Assembly (NCBI GenBank): GCA_028023455.1
Contig: JAQFVV010006256.1
Coordinates: forward strand, 928,001-992,000
Direction of reading: 5' to 3'
Length of the DNA stretch: 64,000 nucleotides
Origin: Epiperipatus broadwayi
Lineage: Eukaryota; Onychophora; Udeonychophora; Euonychophora; Peripatidae
The notes beneath the pieces were generated by a model that saw only the letters and a program-made list of their open reading frames with translations, had not been told where the DNA came from and searched no databases. Shown one piece after another: positions 24,880 to 37,330 of this stretch; the first letter of the stretch is position 1; each line of letters begins with the position of its first letter. Made by a program: the position numbers and the translations under genes.

Positions 24880-25530
24880 TTATATAGAACTATGCATTGG
24901 CATTTAACTTCCATACTGAATACAAAATAAGAGAAAATATTCGTTGAAGATAAATGAAGCATTACTAATGTGTGGTATGATGATAATAACATTTATAGTT
25001 GAAATCTCAAAACTCATTAGAAGTAAAGATCAGTGTGAAAATATGGAATTAAACCTAAATGTGAAGAAAACTAAATTTATGACAACAGTTACTAGCTGAC
25101 TTTAAAATTGATAATGAAGTCATAATATAACTAGTTGACTTCTTTGGATTATTCAACAATGAATAATATAGTAGCCAAGAATTAAGGGCAGAGTTGCAAT
25201 AAAAACTTGGATTTTTTTTTTTTTTTAAATGTAGAGTTGTGAATGTTAGAAACTAAAAAAGAAAATGATAGGAAAAATATTAATACTATTGAATTCTTGA
25301 AGCACAAAAAACAGGATGAAATTATTCTATTTTGTTCATATCATGATACAGTCTAATTTAATGGAAAACTATTGCTTGGAAGAATTGACGGAGAAAGAAT
25401 TGATGACTAACAGCAAGATAATTGGAATTCATCATTTCAATAATGAATTCACTTTCAACAGTCTGAAAAACTAGATTATTCATTCTGGAAAAATGCCATT
25501 TATGTGATTGCCAGGAATCAATTTTAATAT
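24880..25530 (+). pseudogene. RTE/jockey-type LINE reverse transcriptase fragment
   Basis: Read across shifting frames, the + strand gives a decayed C-terminal half of a LINE reverse transcriptase. The catalytic YADD region is reduced to WYDDNN near 24975. It is followed by the family phrase ENMELNLNVKKTKFMTT (about 25041-25090, compare 'LKLNIxKTKxM') and a strand reading IDNEVI..LVDFFGLF (the 'v.dF.yLGs' region). Further on come the RMKLFYFVHIM and LEELTEKEL phrases near 25313-25400, matching 'lxyFGHimR' and the glycine/arginine-rich tail. Several stops and frameshifts are present. It is a 5'-truncated dead copy inside the NCAPH intron. Confidence 0.6.
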
Positions 25531-26473
25531 CATATTTCTAATTCACTATTTCTATGAATCATTAGTGATTGATATATACATTCAAAATGCTTCCATTAAA
25601 TAAAAATACATAATAGGGCTATTTAACTTTTTTTTGCATAGAGATTCGGTGATCTACCCATTTAATGAGGGAAAAATACATTTGAATCTAATTTCATTGT
25701 GTTAGTTGTCATAATGTTAACATGAATAATGAAATAAAAACAAAATTAATGATTATTAATTAGATTTTGATATGCATTTCATTTAGCAATTTTTCAGAAT
25801 TGGATATAAGAGTAGATGGAAAACTGTAAATTTGATAAAGATATTCATCAGTTGAAGAATTTCTGATTTCTATTTGATATTTATATCTGAAAATATTGCT
25901 TCTACTAAATACATGAACTGAAACAAGACATCATTTTATGTTAAATATTTATCTTTCTTGATCTTATTAATGCTTTCTTTCAATTTCAGATATTAATTGT
26001 TTTAAACTTCAATTATTTTCATAACCAGATCTGTCTGATTCACATTTTTGTCAATTTTAAATTGTTTGGAATATTTAACTGTATGTAAGGCAAAAAGACC
26101 CCCCCCCCCAAAAAAAAAAAACAAAAAGCATTATATTCACTTAATTAATCACAGTTAATTAAACGTCCTTGATATAGAGAAGACTTATCACTGATTAGAT
26201 TTAAGATTATTATGATAACTTGATTGTGAATATACAGAAATAAAAATATAACATTACTCAATATTTTAAATTAGAAAAATAATATACATTATAGTTTATG
26301 AAATGATACTAATTTCATAATTGTTTCAAGAAACAGTTGTGTTTAGCAGTGTAATAAAAATATCTTCTAATAAATCAACTTTATAAATATGAAAGTTAAT
26401 TTTTTTTTATATTTATTAATTATGATTAATTACAAATGTGTACTTTTTAAGAAGTCTTATTTTAATAGTTTAG

Positions 26474-26529
26474 ATTCTGAGATGAATTCTGAAGAAAGTT
26501 CTCATAGTGATGATAAAAAAAAGAAAAAA
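26474..26529 (+). CDS. NCAPH: NCAPH exon D (acidic/lysine linker)
   Basis: This 56-bp exon enters in phase 1: exon C ends with G, which joins AT to make GAT (Asp). The 18 further codons read SEMNSEESSHSDDKKKKK. It lies where family members have a variable charged linker between the GGLG block and the conserved D.(L/M)F.KT.A.FDE region. The acceptor is TTTAG at 26469-26473 and the donor GTAAGT is at 26530. Sequence conservation alone could not identify it. The phase fit on both sides, consensus splice sites and composition make it likely. An upstream alternative acceptor at TAATAG (26468) would break the frame. Confidence 0.78.
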
Positions 26530-26953
26530 GTAAGTTTAGAATTGTGATAAGTTTCATATGTATAAATATATTTATATGTACTACACACATACACAGCTAG
26601 TAAGCAGTCATCTAAAGTAGCATAAGCACCATAGTTTATAAATTTAGCTAGTGTTTTAATTATGGTATATCAAGAGTAGCATGTGCAATTACTTTTTCCC
26701 AAACTAATTACATAACATTCATTGAACAAATATTCTAGTGATATTTTGGCTACAGTTAATAATTTGATTTCTAATGCATTCGATTTTGAGACTGAAATTT
26801 TTCTAATAGAATAATTTAAATCCCTATTTTACTTCAAAATACTAATGACATGCATGTAGCTGATAATTTTACCAATATAATGAGATTGCACTGAGGAATG
26901 GAAAAAAAATAAGAGTAATGACTTTAATAATCTTAAATTACAGAGTGATAACT

Positions 26954-27502
26954 TGTTATGTTCGGGCTCTTAATTTATTACAATCACTTATTTTGTTATT
27001 GCGAACATGAACTAGCATATTTGTTTTAAAAAAAAGAACTCTCAGGAGACAGTTGGGTTAAACTATTTAATGACAAATTAGAAAAGGTTACAGTGAATAA
27101 TTATTTACAATTAATTATTATAATAAAATATAATACAAAATTTACATTTATATATGCCCTGAGGCTTACTAACAAACAATAATATAGACCGAGTTGACCT
27201 TTAATTTTGCCTAGATTCTTCCTTTGCACTTTCAGCAGGGATTCACTGGGTAAGAAAGCCAGTTCAGGTTCTTCTTTAATAGAGAGTGTCCAATCTTCGG
27301 TAGCAAATACTTTTTATAGGTAGTTCTCCTTCCAGACTGTGAGCATTAGCATCCAGTGGACATTCCCCCTTATTGGTCATTTATATCTATACCTATACTT
27401 ATTGGTTTGCAGTGCTACATGTTCAATTCGGTTTAAATCGTGCTGGATCTGAGCAAGTCTATAGAAAACTTGTATACACATATTTTAATTCACACAGTGC
27501 TA
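26954..27502 (-). repeat. Gypsy element 3' LTR
   Basis: Left-hand LTR copy. It shares with 31697-32268 the ordered phrases TATGTTCGGGCTCT, GCGAACATGAACTAGCATAT, AGAACTCTCAGGA, CTGAGGCTTACTAACAAACA (CTTGAGG in the other copy), GCAGGGATTCACTGGGTAAG and GATCTGAGCAAGTCTATAGA. It lacks a 27-bp stretch that the other copy has near 31890. Confidence 0.9.
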
Positions 27503-28202
27503 TCCCCCACTACTCCTGAGAGACACAAGCTTCTCTGGTGTTATATGTATTCTTTTAATAGTCTATTTCTCCATTTAATAATAATTATAGAATTAGATTT
27601 TTGACTTGCCATATCATTTAGTACTCTACTATTATTGTTCACTTTCCAAATGTTCTTTAATAAACAACACCATTCCCGAGCAGCAAATGTCTTGTTACTT
27701 AGTTATTATGAATGGCATTAGACAAAACGGTTCAATAATAATAATAAAAAAAATATATGTATAGTCAAAATTTAAATACGTAGTTCTTTTATAAAAAAAA
27801 TCAAATGAATGCTTACATTGAAAAGTTAGTTTTAAGAATGCAATTCTAATGATGGTTTATTACCAATTATCAACTAGTCACATATATAGTCTTGTAGATA
27901 GGCAGATGGGCGACGTTTATGGCGAAGTCAGTTTTCTTTCTGATCGTCAATCGCACTCAATCTGGGATGCTCTATCATGATTTCATCAGAAACTCCCTCT
28001 GCTTCATCAACTCTATGAGATCTTCTGCGCCGTCTTTATTAACTACATTATGATTCTCAAGTGGATCTTCATCTCGAGTTTCCACATTATAGTCTTAAGT
28101 TTATTTCGGTCCAGTTTTTCGGACATGATTTATGTGTCGACGGTAGCTTGCCCTTGATTTGGTTTGTATTTTCAACTATTTGGTCTAAAATAATTCTAAT
28201 TA

Positions 28203-28941
28203 TTATACCTTCTGTTTATGTCTTATATAGTGTAACGCATGCCCATATGTTATCCCCAGCAGCATAAGTATTTTTCTTAATTGTTGTTTTCCATGATCAG
28301 ACATCAGACTGGACAGTTTGTTATGCAATTTTCTGCCCGTCACTACTTCAGCTGGTAATTTCCCAGTGGATGTGGTGGGCGTAATATGTTGGTGCAGCAT
28401 TACAATGTTTAGCGTCTCGGATAGATTGATTTTATTTAGTCTTATTTAATATTAGTTTGAAATGCTGAACTGCCTTTTCCACGATCCCATTGGTTTCCGG
28501 ATGATAAGGAGGAGACGGATGTGATTTATCCTCCATTCCTCTACAAACAACTTTAATTCGCCGGAAGTAAAAGCAGTCCCATTGTCTGAAACCAAAACTT
28601 CTGGTGATTCCCAGTGTGCGAATATTTCGCTTAGAATACGAATGGTTTCTCCTGAACTAGTATTTTTGGTTATCTTGTATTCTTCCCATTTTGAGCCACC
28701 ATCTATAATACTAAAATTAGTTTACCATTTATTGGTCCAGCATAATTTATGTGGTCCCGGCTCCAAGGTTTATCTGTTTTGGGCCACAATGTAAATTTTT
28801 TTGGGGTGCTTTTATGGTTAATTGGCAAGATTTACATTTTTTAATGAACATTTCTATCTCTGTACCCATGCCCGGCCAATACACATAACTGCAGGCTAGC
28901 GCTTTTGTGCGAACGACCCCTGGATGTCCTTGATGTAACAT
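28203..28941 (-). pseudogene. Gypsy integrase remnant
   Basis: The fragment 28941-28747 (MLHQGHPGVVRTKALACSYV...WPGM...CKSCQ) is the HHCC zinc-binding domain with H..H and C..C visible. The integrase catalytic core follows in broken frames from 28746 to about 28420. The fragment 28400-28203 has TTSTGKLPAEVVTGRKLHNK, the C-terminal 'YR.TPH..TG.SPAELL.GR' region of gypsy integrases. Multiple frameshifts. Confidence 0.85.
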
Positions 28942-29305
28942 TTCTAATATTTTAGAATGTCCGACGGGGAACCAATACTTTATCTGCCATTACTATGCAT
29001 GCCTTTAATATTGATAGTTGCTGACGCATATTCCATAAAGTCTTATGTAAATAGTGGGGTCGTTTGCTGGGCCATCCTTTCCTAATCCAGTTTACGATTA
29101 TCTGGTATCCGGCTGTTTCTTGAGTCCACCTGGCTATAGTGTTGCTGTTTATAATTTCCGGCTTACAATGCTCTAAGTAATTTATGTCTATTTAAGTGTT
29201 CGTTTTCTCTGTTACATTTGGTATGCATGATAGAGTGTCCGCATGCTGTATTTGACTACCTTTCTGATATACTAATTTGTAATCGTATGAAGATAGAAAA
29301 TTATA

Positions 29306-29722
29306 TTAGTGAATCATTCGCGAGCTCAAATGGTCAGGTGCGGCTTTTTTATTGGCGAATATCCCCAATAATGGACGGTAGTCTGTTACTATTTTAACTG
29401 ATCGGCTGTAAATGTATTGGTGGAATTTTCGAACTGCTGATATAATGGCCAACGCCTCCTTGTCCAGTTGGCTGTAATTTTTTTCAGCTTTTGACAAGGT
29501 TCTAGACATGTATGCTATTGGTCATTCGCTATTCTGCGACAGATGACAAAGTACTGCCCCAATTTTGTATTCAGATGTGTCCATTGTTAATGTTACATCG
29601 AGGTTTGTGTTGTAATGTACTAACAAGCGGTTTGACGTAAGCAGTGCTTTCATTTTTGAAAAGCGCTCTCTTGCGATTCCTTCCAACACCCATCGTTGAT
29701 TTTTGCGAAGTAATTCATACAA
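29306..29722 (-). pseudogene. Gypsy connection and RNase H remnant
   Basis: The fragment 29722-29522 (LRKNQRWVLEG...LLTSNRLLVHYN...MDTSEYKIGAVLCH) is the tether plus the N-terminal part of RNase H, with the catalytic D of D(T/A)S. The fragment 29509-29306 (SRTLSKAEKNYSQLDKEALA, then KIVTDYRPLLGIF) is the central RNase H core, with E of KEALA and D of TDYRPL retained. The break between them is a one-codon stop region around 29515. Confidence 0.85.
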
Positions 29723-29739
29723 AGGTGTGCCTCTCCCTT

Positions 29740-30442
29740 CAGAAAATTTTTGAAAAAATTAACCAATCCTGAAAAAAGCCTGCAGTTCTTTGATGTTTGT
29801 TGGGGGTGGTGTATTTATGATAGCCTTAATTTTTACCGGGATCAGGTCTAACTCCTGTGCTTGATACAATGTGTCCTAAAAATCTTATTTCTTTAGCACA
29901 CCGAATACACGTTGCATGTTTAGTTTTGCACCAAATTTTTCTAGCTGTTCACATACCTTGTCTAATTTATATTTGTAATGTCGCTTCAGAATCCGCTCTT
30001 ACCAGTATGTTGTCAAAATATGGCATTGCTTCCTCCAATTCCCCCAACAGTGTGTCTATTCTAGCTTGAAAAGCATTCGGTGCGATTTTTACACCGAAAG
30101 GTAGACGATTATAATTATACAGCTTCGCTGTTTCCTTTGTCACTGGAATCTGATGAAAAACGGCATTTAAGTCCAACTTTGCGAAGTAGTTTGCACCTTC
30201 CAATCCAGCTAATATCTCTCACATTTTGGACAGGGAATGGGTTTTTGGCCATACTTTTATTTATAGTCAGCCTGTAATCCCCGCACATTCGTATTTGTCC
30301 ATTTTGTTTTATTACGACAACTATAAGAGTAGCCCATTCTGAGTCTTCGACCGGAATCAATATACCTTTCTTTATTATATCCTCTTGTGCCTTCGCGAAG
30401 CTCAATTTCCACAGCTGCAATAGTGTCCCTGCTTTTCGGCAA
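29740..30442 (-). pseudogene. Gypsy reverse transcriptase remnant
   Basis: Minus-strand frames give EDIIKKGILIPVEDSEWATL then MCGDYRLTINK (fingers, 30390-30270), FAKLDLNAVFHQIP (palm motif with the first catalytic Asp, 30183-30140), YNRLPFGVKIAPNAFQ (30110-30065) and AMPYFDNILV (30030-30000). In the last, the catalytic YxDD box reads FDN, so the second Asp is lost. At least three frame changes separate these blocks. The motif order is that of Ty3/gypsy reverse transcriptases. Confidence 0.9.
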
Positions 30443-30515
30443 ATAGTTTAGGGAATTTTTTAAGTTTTATTTCTCTTTCGATCCTTAATTTTGTTTACCA
30501 TATAGATTTTAATGT

Positions 30516-30803
30516 TTAATGGGGTAAACTATTCCCTACTGGAGGTGCTATATCGCCCTTGACAATATATAGGCTTAGTTTTTTTCCGCGATTGTTTATG
30601 GTTACCATAACTTCTACTATCCCAACTATTTGAATCAGATTCCCATTTGCATCATTTGCCTTGAGCTCTGTTTTAGCTAGTTTTGGCTGGTTTTTGATGT
30701 TTTTAATTATCTCAGACCAATCCCTTTGTGATATGATGGACATTCTGGTTCCGCTGTATATCTCCATTTCTGTAGCTTTGTTACATAACTCTACTGCCAA
30801 CAT
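30516..30803 (-). pseudogene. Gypsy aspartic protease remnant
   Basis: The fragment contains EMEIYSGTRMSIISQRDW, matching the retropepsin active-site context (D[ST]G.....I...W) with the catalytic Asp replaced by Tyr-Ser. The following LIQIVGIVEVMVTINN is the expected flap/beta region. Position between gag and reverse transcriptase fits. The catalytic change alone would abolish processing. Confidence 0.65.
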
Positions 30804-30899
30804 TATTTGTTGACTGCTTTTGGTCTCTGCCTTATTTATTTCGGTATAAGGTTTCTATTTGGCATTTCTGTTTACTGGAGATTTGTCATTAGCACTCAT

Positions 30900-31603
30900 T
30901 TTACTTTTAGTACGGCAAACTTTCACCAGGTGTCACATCACATCACATTTTGCATTTTTCCAGCTGCATTCACGTGCAATATATCCAATTTTGCCCAGCG
31001 ATAATATTCAGTTTTCGAGTTTGGTATCTCCTCTGTTTTACTTATTGAAGTTTGTTTTGTAGCCTCCAGATTAGCTTTTTGGGATTCTTTGGAGCTGTTT
31101 AAAACTAGTTTGTAGGTCATCCCTCTTTTGATGGCCTCGGAATATGTCAGATCTGGGATGGCCAATAGTTGTTGACGTAATTTGACATCGCTCTTCTCCC
31201 ATAATACTGTTCTAATAATGCTTCCTCTAGGTAATCTCCATAAGCACACTTTTGCTCCAAATCCCTTAAGGCAGTATCAAAATCTCTAGTTTCCCCCCTT
31301 TACTTGGCATCTGTTGCACAAGTGTAGGCGAGCAATGTGCTTTGAGGGCTTTGGGCTAAAATGGTTATTCAGTCACCTAACTAGATCAAAGTAGAGTAGT
31401 TCCTCTGGCTCTTCGGGTCCACATAACTGGTTTGCAACTTCAATTACATCTGGTCCTCTGAAAAGTAATAGTGTAGCCACTTTCATTACATCATCTTTGA
31501 TTTTATTAACAATGAAGTAATATTCCATACGTTTTATATATTGGAACCACTCGGAAAGGCTGTTAACATTGAATTCGCAAATACCTAGCTGTGTTGTAGC
31601 CAT
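30900..31603 (-). pseudogene. Gypsy gag remnant
   Basis: The minus strand begins with an ATG at 31603 (MATTQLGICEFNVNSLSEWF), a typical start of gypsy gag proteins that describe a sheet of about 200-300 residues. The frame stops at 31373 and the protein resumes in another frame at 31249-30938. The C-terminal part carries the place of a CCHC zinc knuckle, but the first two cysteines are changed (YYRWAKLDI in place of a C..CG..GH-type motif). It is followed after a frameshift by the protease region. Not functional. Confidence 0.75.
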
Positions 31604-31696
31604 CTTCCTTGGTAACTAACCAGTAACACCTTTTCTCGTTCTTTCTAAGTTTAACCCGCTTCGTCCTCCCTTCAGCTGTCAACAGCACCAATTATA

Positions 31697-32268
31697 TGCT
31701 ATGTTCGGGCTCTAATTTATTACAACCACTTATTTTGTTATTGCGAACATGAACTAGCATATATGTTTAAAAAAAAAGAACTCTCAGGATGACAGTCGTG
31801 TTAAACTATTTAATGACAAATTAGAAAAGGTTACAGTGAATAATTATTTACAATTAATTATTGTAATAAAATATAATACAAAATTTACACAAGTATTTTT
31901 ACTGTACATTTATCTATGCCTTGAGGCTTACTAACAAACAATAATATAGACCGAGTTGGCCTTTAATTTTGCCTAGATCCCTCCTTTGCACCTTCAGCAG
32001 GGATTCACTGGGTAAGAAAGCCAGTCCAGGTCCTTCTTCTTTAGCAGAGAGTGTCCAATCTTCAGTAGCAAATACTTTTTATGGGTAGTTCTCCTTACAG
32101 ACTATGAGTATTAGGATCCAGTGGACATTCCCCTCTATTGGTCATTTATATCTATACCTATACTTATTGGTTTGCAGCACTACATGCTCAATCCAGTTTA
32201 AATCATGCTGGATCTGAGCAAGTCTATAGAAAACTTGTGTGCATGTATTTTAATTTGTGCAGCACACA
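31697..32268 (-). repeat. Gypsy element 5' LTR
   Basis: Right-hand LTR copy, outermost on the right. Roughly 90-93% identical by eye to 26954-27502. The extra ACAAGTATTTTTACTGT near 31889 is unique to this copy. Divergence between the LTRs implies an insertion that is not recent. Confidence 0.9.
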
Positions 32269-33780
32269 GCATGACTCAGCTATATTTTTGAAAATTATTT
32301 GACACTGCTTACTCTAATTATCAACTTTATTGATAATTATGATCATATCAACAGCTAATATTTTACATTCTTGTTCATCTATAGCTTATTTCTTTATTGC
32401 ATTACAAAAATACCATCTTATGAAAAACTTTTCAGTCTACAGCCAAGTTTTTAGCTGAAATATCTGAAGAAAATTTATTTCATAGTGCAAAGTGCAAGTT
32501 CAGAAAATATATATTCTAATTTTACTGGTGATATCTTTCAAAAAGTATTGGAAACATTGCTCACTTTGTAAGTTATTCTGTAGATCTAAATTTCAATGTG
32601 CAAACAAAAGTTTTCATCATGTGCATAGAATAATTATAATGAAATCACTCAGCCGACAAGTTTATTCATTGCATTTTTATCCACTTCTGATCAACATTGC
32701 CATTCATGAATGTGAACTTTAGTTTTAAATACATCAGCCTTGTTCTTGTAACCTCATATTACAATACATAAATTATGGTTAGATGTTGCAAATAAATACT
32801 GCTTTCATTACAGAGCTGCACTTCACTATTTACTTTAGATCTTCAACTGTATTGTATATGTGACTAAGCCTTAAATTCTTATTTAAAATATAGACTTTGG
32901 ATCAAAAATGCACAACCTTTTCACAGAAGAAGAATGTGTGACTTGTGTTCAAAAAATAATTCATTATTTGTAATTTTTATTGGAGAATTTTCAATACAAC
33001 TTTATCCTAAAATGTGAATAGAAAATTTAATTCTGTAAGAAATCATCTGGAGGTTTTTATTAGTTCTACTTTTTTTTCAGCCATTACCTTTTGCTGATGT
33101 GTATATCTTTGTTTATCGTAATTATTAAGAAACTGATTAAATTCGTACATTCATTATTCTGATTTCTTATCACTTTTATAATTTTATTTTTTTTATGTAG
33201 AAAGATCTCAACTTTATATTCTTGAAGTTTTGGAACGATTTTTATTTTTGGGTTCTATAAAATATTCATAAAGAATTTATTCGTAAGGATTACAAAATAT
33301 TTAATAGTTTTATAAGATTCAGTTATTATTAACTCTCATCATCTAAATATATTATTTCCAATGATGTAGTAGTTTTTGGTTCATATCTTAATGGAAAAGA
33401 CAGTTTGATAAATTTGATGGAATTCTAATCTTCTTAGCTGCTATACTCTTTAAATATTAATTTTACATTTGCGTTATTAATGTATGACACTTTTCAATGA
33501 TAATTTTATATTTTACTTTCTACAGACATAGTTTCAATTTTAGTTGTTTTAATTTCCACCTTCAGTGTGATAAAGATCCTTTAAATTTCATTGCTTTTAA
33601 TGTGATGCTTTTTTTTTGATTTTGATCAGTAGCATAATATAAGGAAAATAATGCTAAATCTTTTCTATATTATTCTCAAAAATAAAGTGTACAATTAAAT
33701 GAAAACATTTTCTTAAATATTTTCTACATTTCATTGGAATATATGTTATTGATCATTTTCTTATTGTTTATATATATATA
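32269..33780. other. Intron segment, nothing recognised
   Basis: AT-rich intron. A frame at 32492-32722 has no recognisable domain, and I see no repeat pairs. The segment ends in a (TA)n tract that begins the next block. Confidence 0.5.
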
Positions 33781-36538
33781 TTGTAACCATCTCTATGGAT
33801 AATAAGAATATGTACATAAAAAAATAATGTTAAAATAAAAATATTATTTTCTTAAAACCAACTAGGCTAGCGTGAATCAGTAAATCTAAGGAAGGTCACA
33901 AAGTGTCCATAAAGATAATAACTTTTAGTATCAACATCGGTTAAACTAGCTTTAAAATTCATAAGCAAAATATTACATGAATTTAATATTTGTAAAACCA
34001 ATAAATAGTTAATAATAAGGTATATGAAATGAATATGGAATTCGAATTATGAATTAGATGATAAATGAATTAGGATGTAGATGACTAAATGGATGCTGAA
34101 CAAATAATAATTAAATAATGAAAATGAATGAGCTTAAGAGTGGCGAGAAGAAAAAGAACATGTGTTAGGATGATGAATGATTAAGAAGATGATGATAGGG
34201 TAGGAGCCAATGAAGAATGAATCAATTATGACAATGAATTAAGGTAAAATGAGGATGAAGAAATAAAAGAAAGATCCACATGAAATATGAGAACAATATT
34301 GATGATGAAGAATGAAATCCTGAATCGTAAAATTAATATTATGTTAAATGACAGTAAGATAAAATAAGACAAAATATGGATTCCAAGCTTGACCAAACCA
34401 GAATATTTAAACACAAAGTTAAGATAAACTATAAGTTTTAAAAACTAGAGAAGAAATTTACATCTTAAAGTTATACTTAATAAAACTGTGATTAACATAA
34501 CTCATATCAAAGTATAATAAATAACTTTAGACATAAAATTATCATAAATTCAAAATTACAATTTCCAACCAATAATTTACTTTCTCAGGGTTCAAATAAC
34601 TTGAATATTACTATTTTAAAAGATATACTTGGGTCAGTGAAAGGGATTGCCACTACCCAAATATCTGCTCATAAAACAAAATAGAATTAATAAAGAATAT
34701 TTGGCTATCCTAATACTAACAGTAATATGAACTTTAAGCTTTACAATGTACAAATAAATTCTTAATAAAGCAAACACAATAACTTACAAATTCTCTTTTA
34801 TTAATAATTATGGGCAATATGATCAAGATCAGTGAATGATGTATCTAATGATTCAAATAAACAGATTATTCCAAAACCTATAGATCATTAAAATATTTAA
34901 AATAAGATGTGCTTAAGATCAGTGTTTTGATTAATAAGCCATAAATTCTAAATGTACTTTAAATGTAAGAATTTACCAAAATTATTGTGATATGTTAATG
35001 CATAATACAATATATTGTATTGATTGATGGTGACTTTAAGACAATAAGATAATGTGTTGATAGCAATAACAACAATAATATGGATGATGATTAGCAATAA
35101 GGCCACAGACAACCAAATATATTTTCAAAACAACAAGATTTATTTATTTACAACTTTTCTGAAATAATATAAAACAAGTTATATTCATTTGGTTGCAGAT
35201 ATATTCCCTTTAGATTTATTAACAGTTTTGATGCACTGATATGACTAATAACTGTTATTCATAATACCCATCTATAGTATGCTATTGAGAGCATTAAAGT
35301 GTAAACTTTACTAATAAGTAATATGATAATGACAATTATCATATGAAGCACAAATGACAATTTTAAGTAGTATTCAACAATCAATTATATGAATATGGGA
35401 ACAGACACCAGAAGTCAAATATATACAGGATACTAAACTTTGCCCATGTCCACAGAATAACCATCTTAACTATTGAAATGTCTTGACCAATCCATCGGCG
35501 AATTATTGCTTGATGGAAATGAAATGATATTGCATATGTGTATTTTTTATTATGCCATAGACAAGATAAATTTTAAAATTAGTAATAAATTTTGTTGGTT
35601 TGCTTGTACACTGTTGACAAGGTACCACAGCACAATGCATATACTATTTTATTTAGCTAAACAAAGATGAATAAGTGTCCCTGAAGCTAACTCTATCTTA
35701 TCATTGCTATACAATTTTAAAACACCAAGAACTTCACCATACACAGTGGAAAATAACTAGTCATCATCATGAGGGAGAGGCTTCTCAAAACAACATTATA
35801 TAGTTGTATAACAATATGGCAGATTGCAATACCTTTTTTATAGGTACGAAAATGTGTGGACATCATCTTAACACTGGGAACGGAATGCATACTATAAAAG
35901 TAATCCTCTTCAGGGATTAAACTATACTTGCTAAGCATAAAATAATTATAAGCCTCAACAATAGAATTCTGTCATGGAATAAGCAATGGGAGATTATATT
36001 CCATCTACCAATGCATAATATCAATGATAGAATGTTTAATAAAATTACATGTTTCTCTTACTTATCAAATAGAAAGAAGGACAACTCATCAAAACAATGG
36101 CAAGATAAAATAATTCTCACATTAAAAGTTAAAAAAGATAAATATCCCACCTCAAACAATGCATATGTTAAATAGTGTATGAAACCACCAAAGATACTGT
36201 AAGTAAAATGACTAAAATATTTTTAAAAGTGTAATAAAATTTGCAATAATAAAAAACACAGTCAATGAAAAATAGCATAAATTCTATAAACTAATGTGGA
36301 CATGTTAAATTGCAGGTAAAATATAATAAAGATATAAAATGAATGTATACCTGGTTATATGGAAAACTTCATATAATAAAAAAATTACGTCATAAGTAAA
36401 TACTGTTATGTTTCTGATAAATCACTATCTGTTTACCCATGGATAGAACGTCTATAGGCAATTTCCATAAATATAAGAGATGTGTATCTCTATCTAGACA
36501 AGTCTAATTTAATATTAACTTTAAGCTAACCGGTACAA
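33781..36538. mobile_element. AT-rich block between TTGTAACC and GGTACAA termini in TA tracts
   Basis: A (TA)n tract is followed by TTGTAACC at 33781. Some 2.76 kb later CCGGTACAA at 36530-36538 is followed by another (TA)n tract. The two ends are inverted relative to each other and of the TG...CA form. Inside I see no readable protein; one minus-strand frame (34226-34414) is low-complexity. The block may be a decayed LTR or other retroelement inserted into a TA microsatellite. Confidence that the two ends belong to one insertion is low. Confidence 0.35.
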
Positions 36539-36989
36539 AATATATATATAATTTTACCTTAGTCTGTTTTCAGGCTCATTGCATATTTATACCATAAATA
36601 GAAGAAAAAATAATATATACCTTAATAGCATATCCAAAACTAATATAAAATAATAATAAACATGAACAATAAAAAAACCCCACTTTATTATTATACTTTA
36701 TTTATTCCCATAGTCCCTAAGTTAATTCCTTCATTATAAGCTGACTGGCGAGGGAAAATGATATGATTGTCGACCGACAAACTATTTTATAAGACGACAC
36801 ATCCATATTTTTAATATTTTATCATGGTAAAGTAAATAAAACATTTAAGAGTTTCTGGCAAATAAAACAAATATACAGTAATGCTCATAAATATTTTTCT
36901 TCAGAATTTTGGATTCATTTTTTTTTAAAACAAAGCTATAGCTTGAATAATATCTTCAACCTAGACAGTAAAAGAAAAATTTTCGTTTG

Positions 36990-37330
36990 TCATCTGATCC
37001 TTTGTGCCGGCCGCCAGAGGCGCTATTTCTAGCTAAATTTCTAGAAATATGCCGTTTCCACGGCCGCACCCAAGCCTTTAAGCATTCTTTCTAAAATAAA
37101 TCCTAGAAAGATTGTTAACTCGGAGTTAAGTCTACTTTCTATGCTAAAAGGTAGAGTGTTAACTCTGAGTTAAGTCTTTCTACGATAAAATCTAGAAAGA
37201 GTGTTAACTCGGCTTAGCGGCTAACGGTGTGGCTTTTTCCGATGCTAAAAGCAGAGGAAAATGCCGTAGTTGTTTGTGTCACGCACTATATCCTAATGCT
37301 GCGTTATGTATTTTATGTAACAATATCGTA
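36990..37330. other. GC-richer island with restriction-like GGCCG motifs
   Basis: This stretch (GTGCCGGCCGCCAGAGGCGC near 37004, CACGGCCGCACC near 37058, CGGCTTAGCGGCTAACGG near 37210) is much richer in G+C and CpG than anything nearby apart from the hAT ends. It contains the palindromic tandem repeats at 37096-37220. It could be the terminal region of a DNA transposon whose interior includes the 37518 frame, or a CpG-bearing promoter remnant. No opposite terminus was found. Confidence 0.4.
37096..37220. repeat. Three 45-bp tandem repeats with TTAACTCnGAGTTAA palindromes
   Basis: TTAACTCGGAGTTAA at 37115 and TTAACTCTGAGTTAA at 37159 are 15-bp dyads, and TTAACTCGGCTTA at 37204 is a half-decayed third copy, with 44-45 bp spacing. 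Each is preceded by a CTAGAAAGA(G/T) or CTTTCTA phrase. Arrays of short palindromes near an element end often serve as transposase or transcription-factor binding sites; that role is inference. Confidence 0.7.

Larger units (their letters stand above)
26954..32268 (-). mobile_element. Ty3/gypsy LTR retrotransposon, complete outline but decayed
   Basis: Two direct repeats of about 545-570 bp, 26954-27502 (3' LTR on the minus strand) and 31697-32268 (5' LTR), start with TG(T/C)TATGTTCGGGCTC and end near CACACAGTGC / GTGCAGCACACA. They differ mostly by transitions. The element is 5.3 kb. The minus-strand order between the LTRs is gag, protease, reverse transcriptase, RNase H, integrase, as in Ty3/gypsy. 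Next to the 5' LTR a TGGTGCTGTTGACAGC sequence (about 31690-31675) is a plausible primer-binding site. A GTAGTGGGGGA purine tract precedes the 3' LTR (near 27505-27515). No 4-6 bp target duplication is visible at the ends I chose; the exact ends are uncertain by about 10 bp. Confidence 0.9.

Noticed and set aside
34226-34414. Minus-strand frame with hydrophobic runs resembling a membrane protein
   Set aside because: Ile/Leu/Phe/Ser richness is what AT-rich DNA yields; no start context, domain or conserved neighbours.
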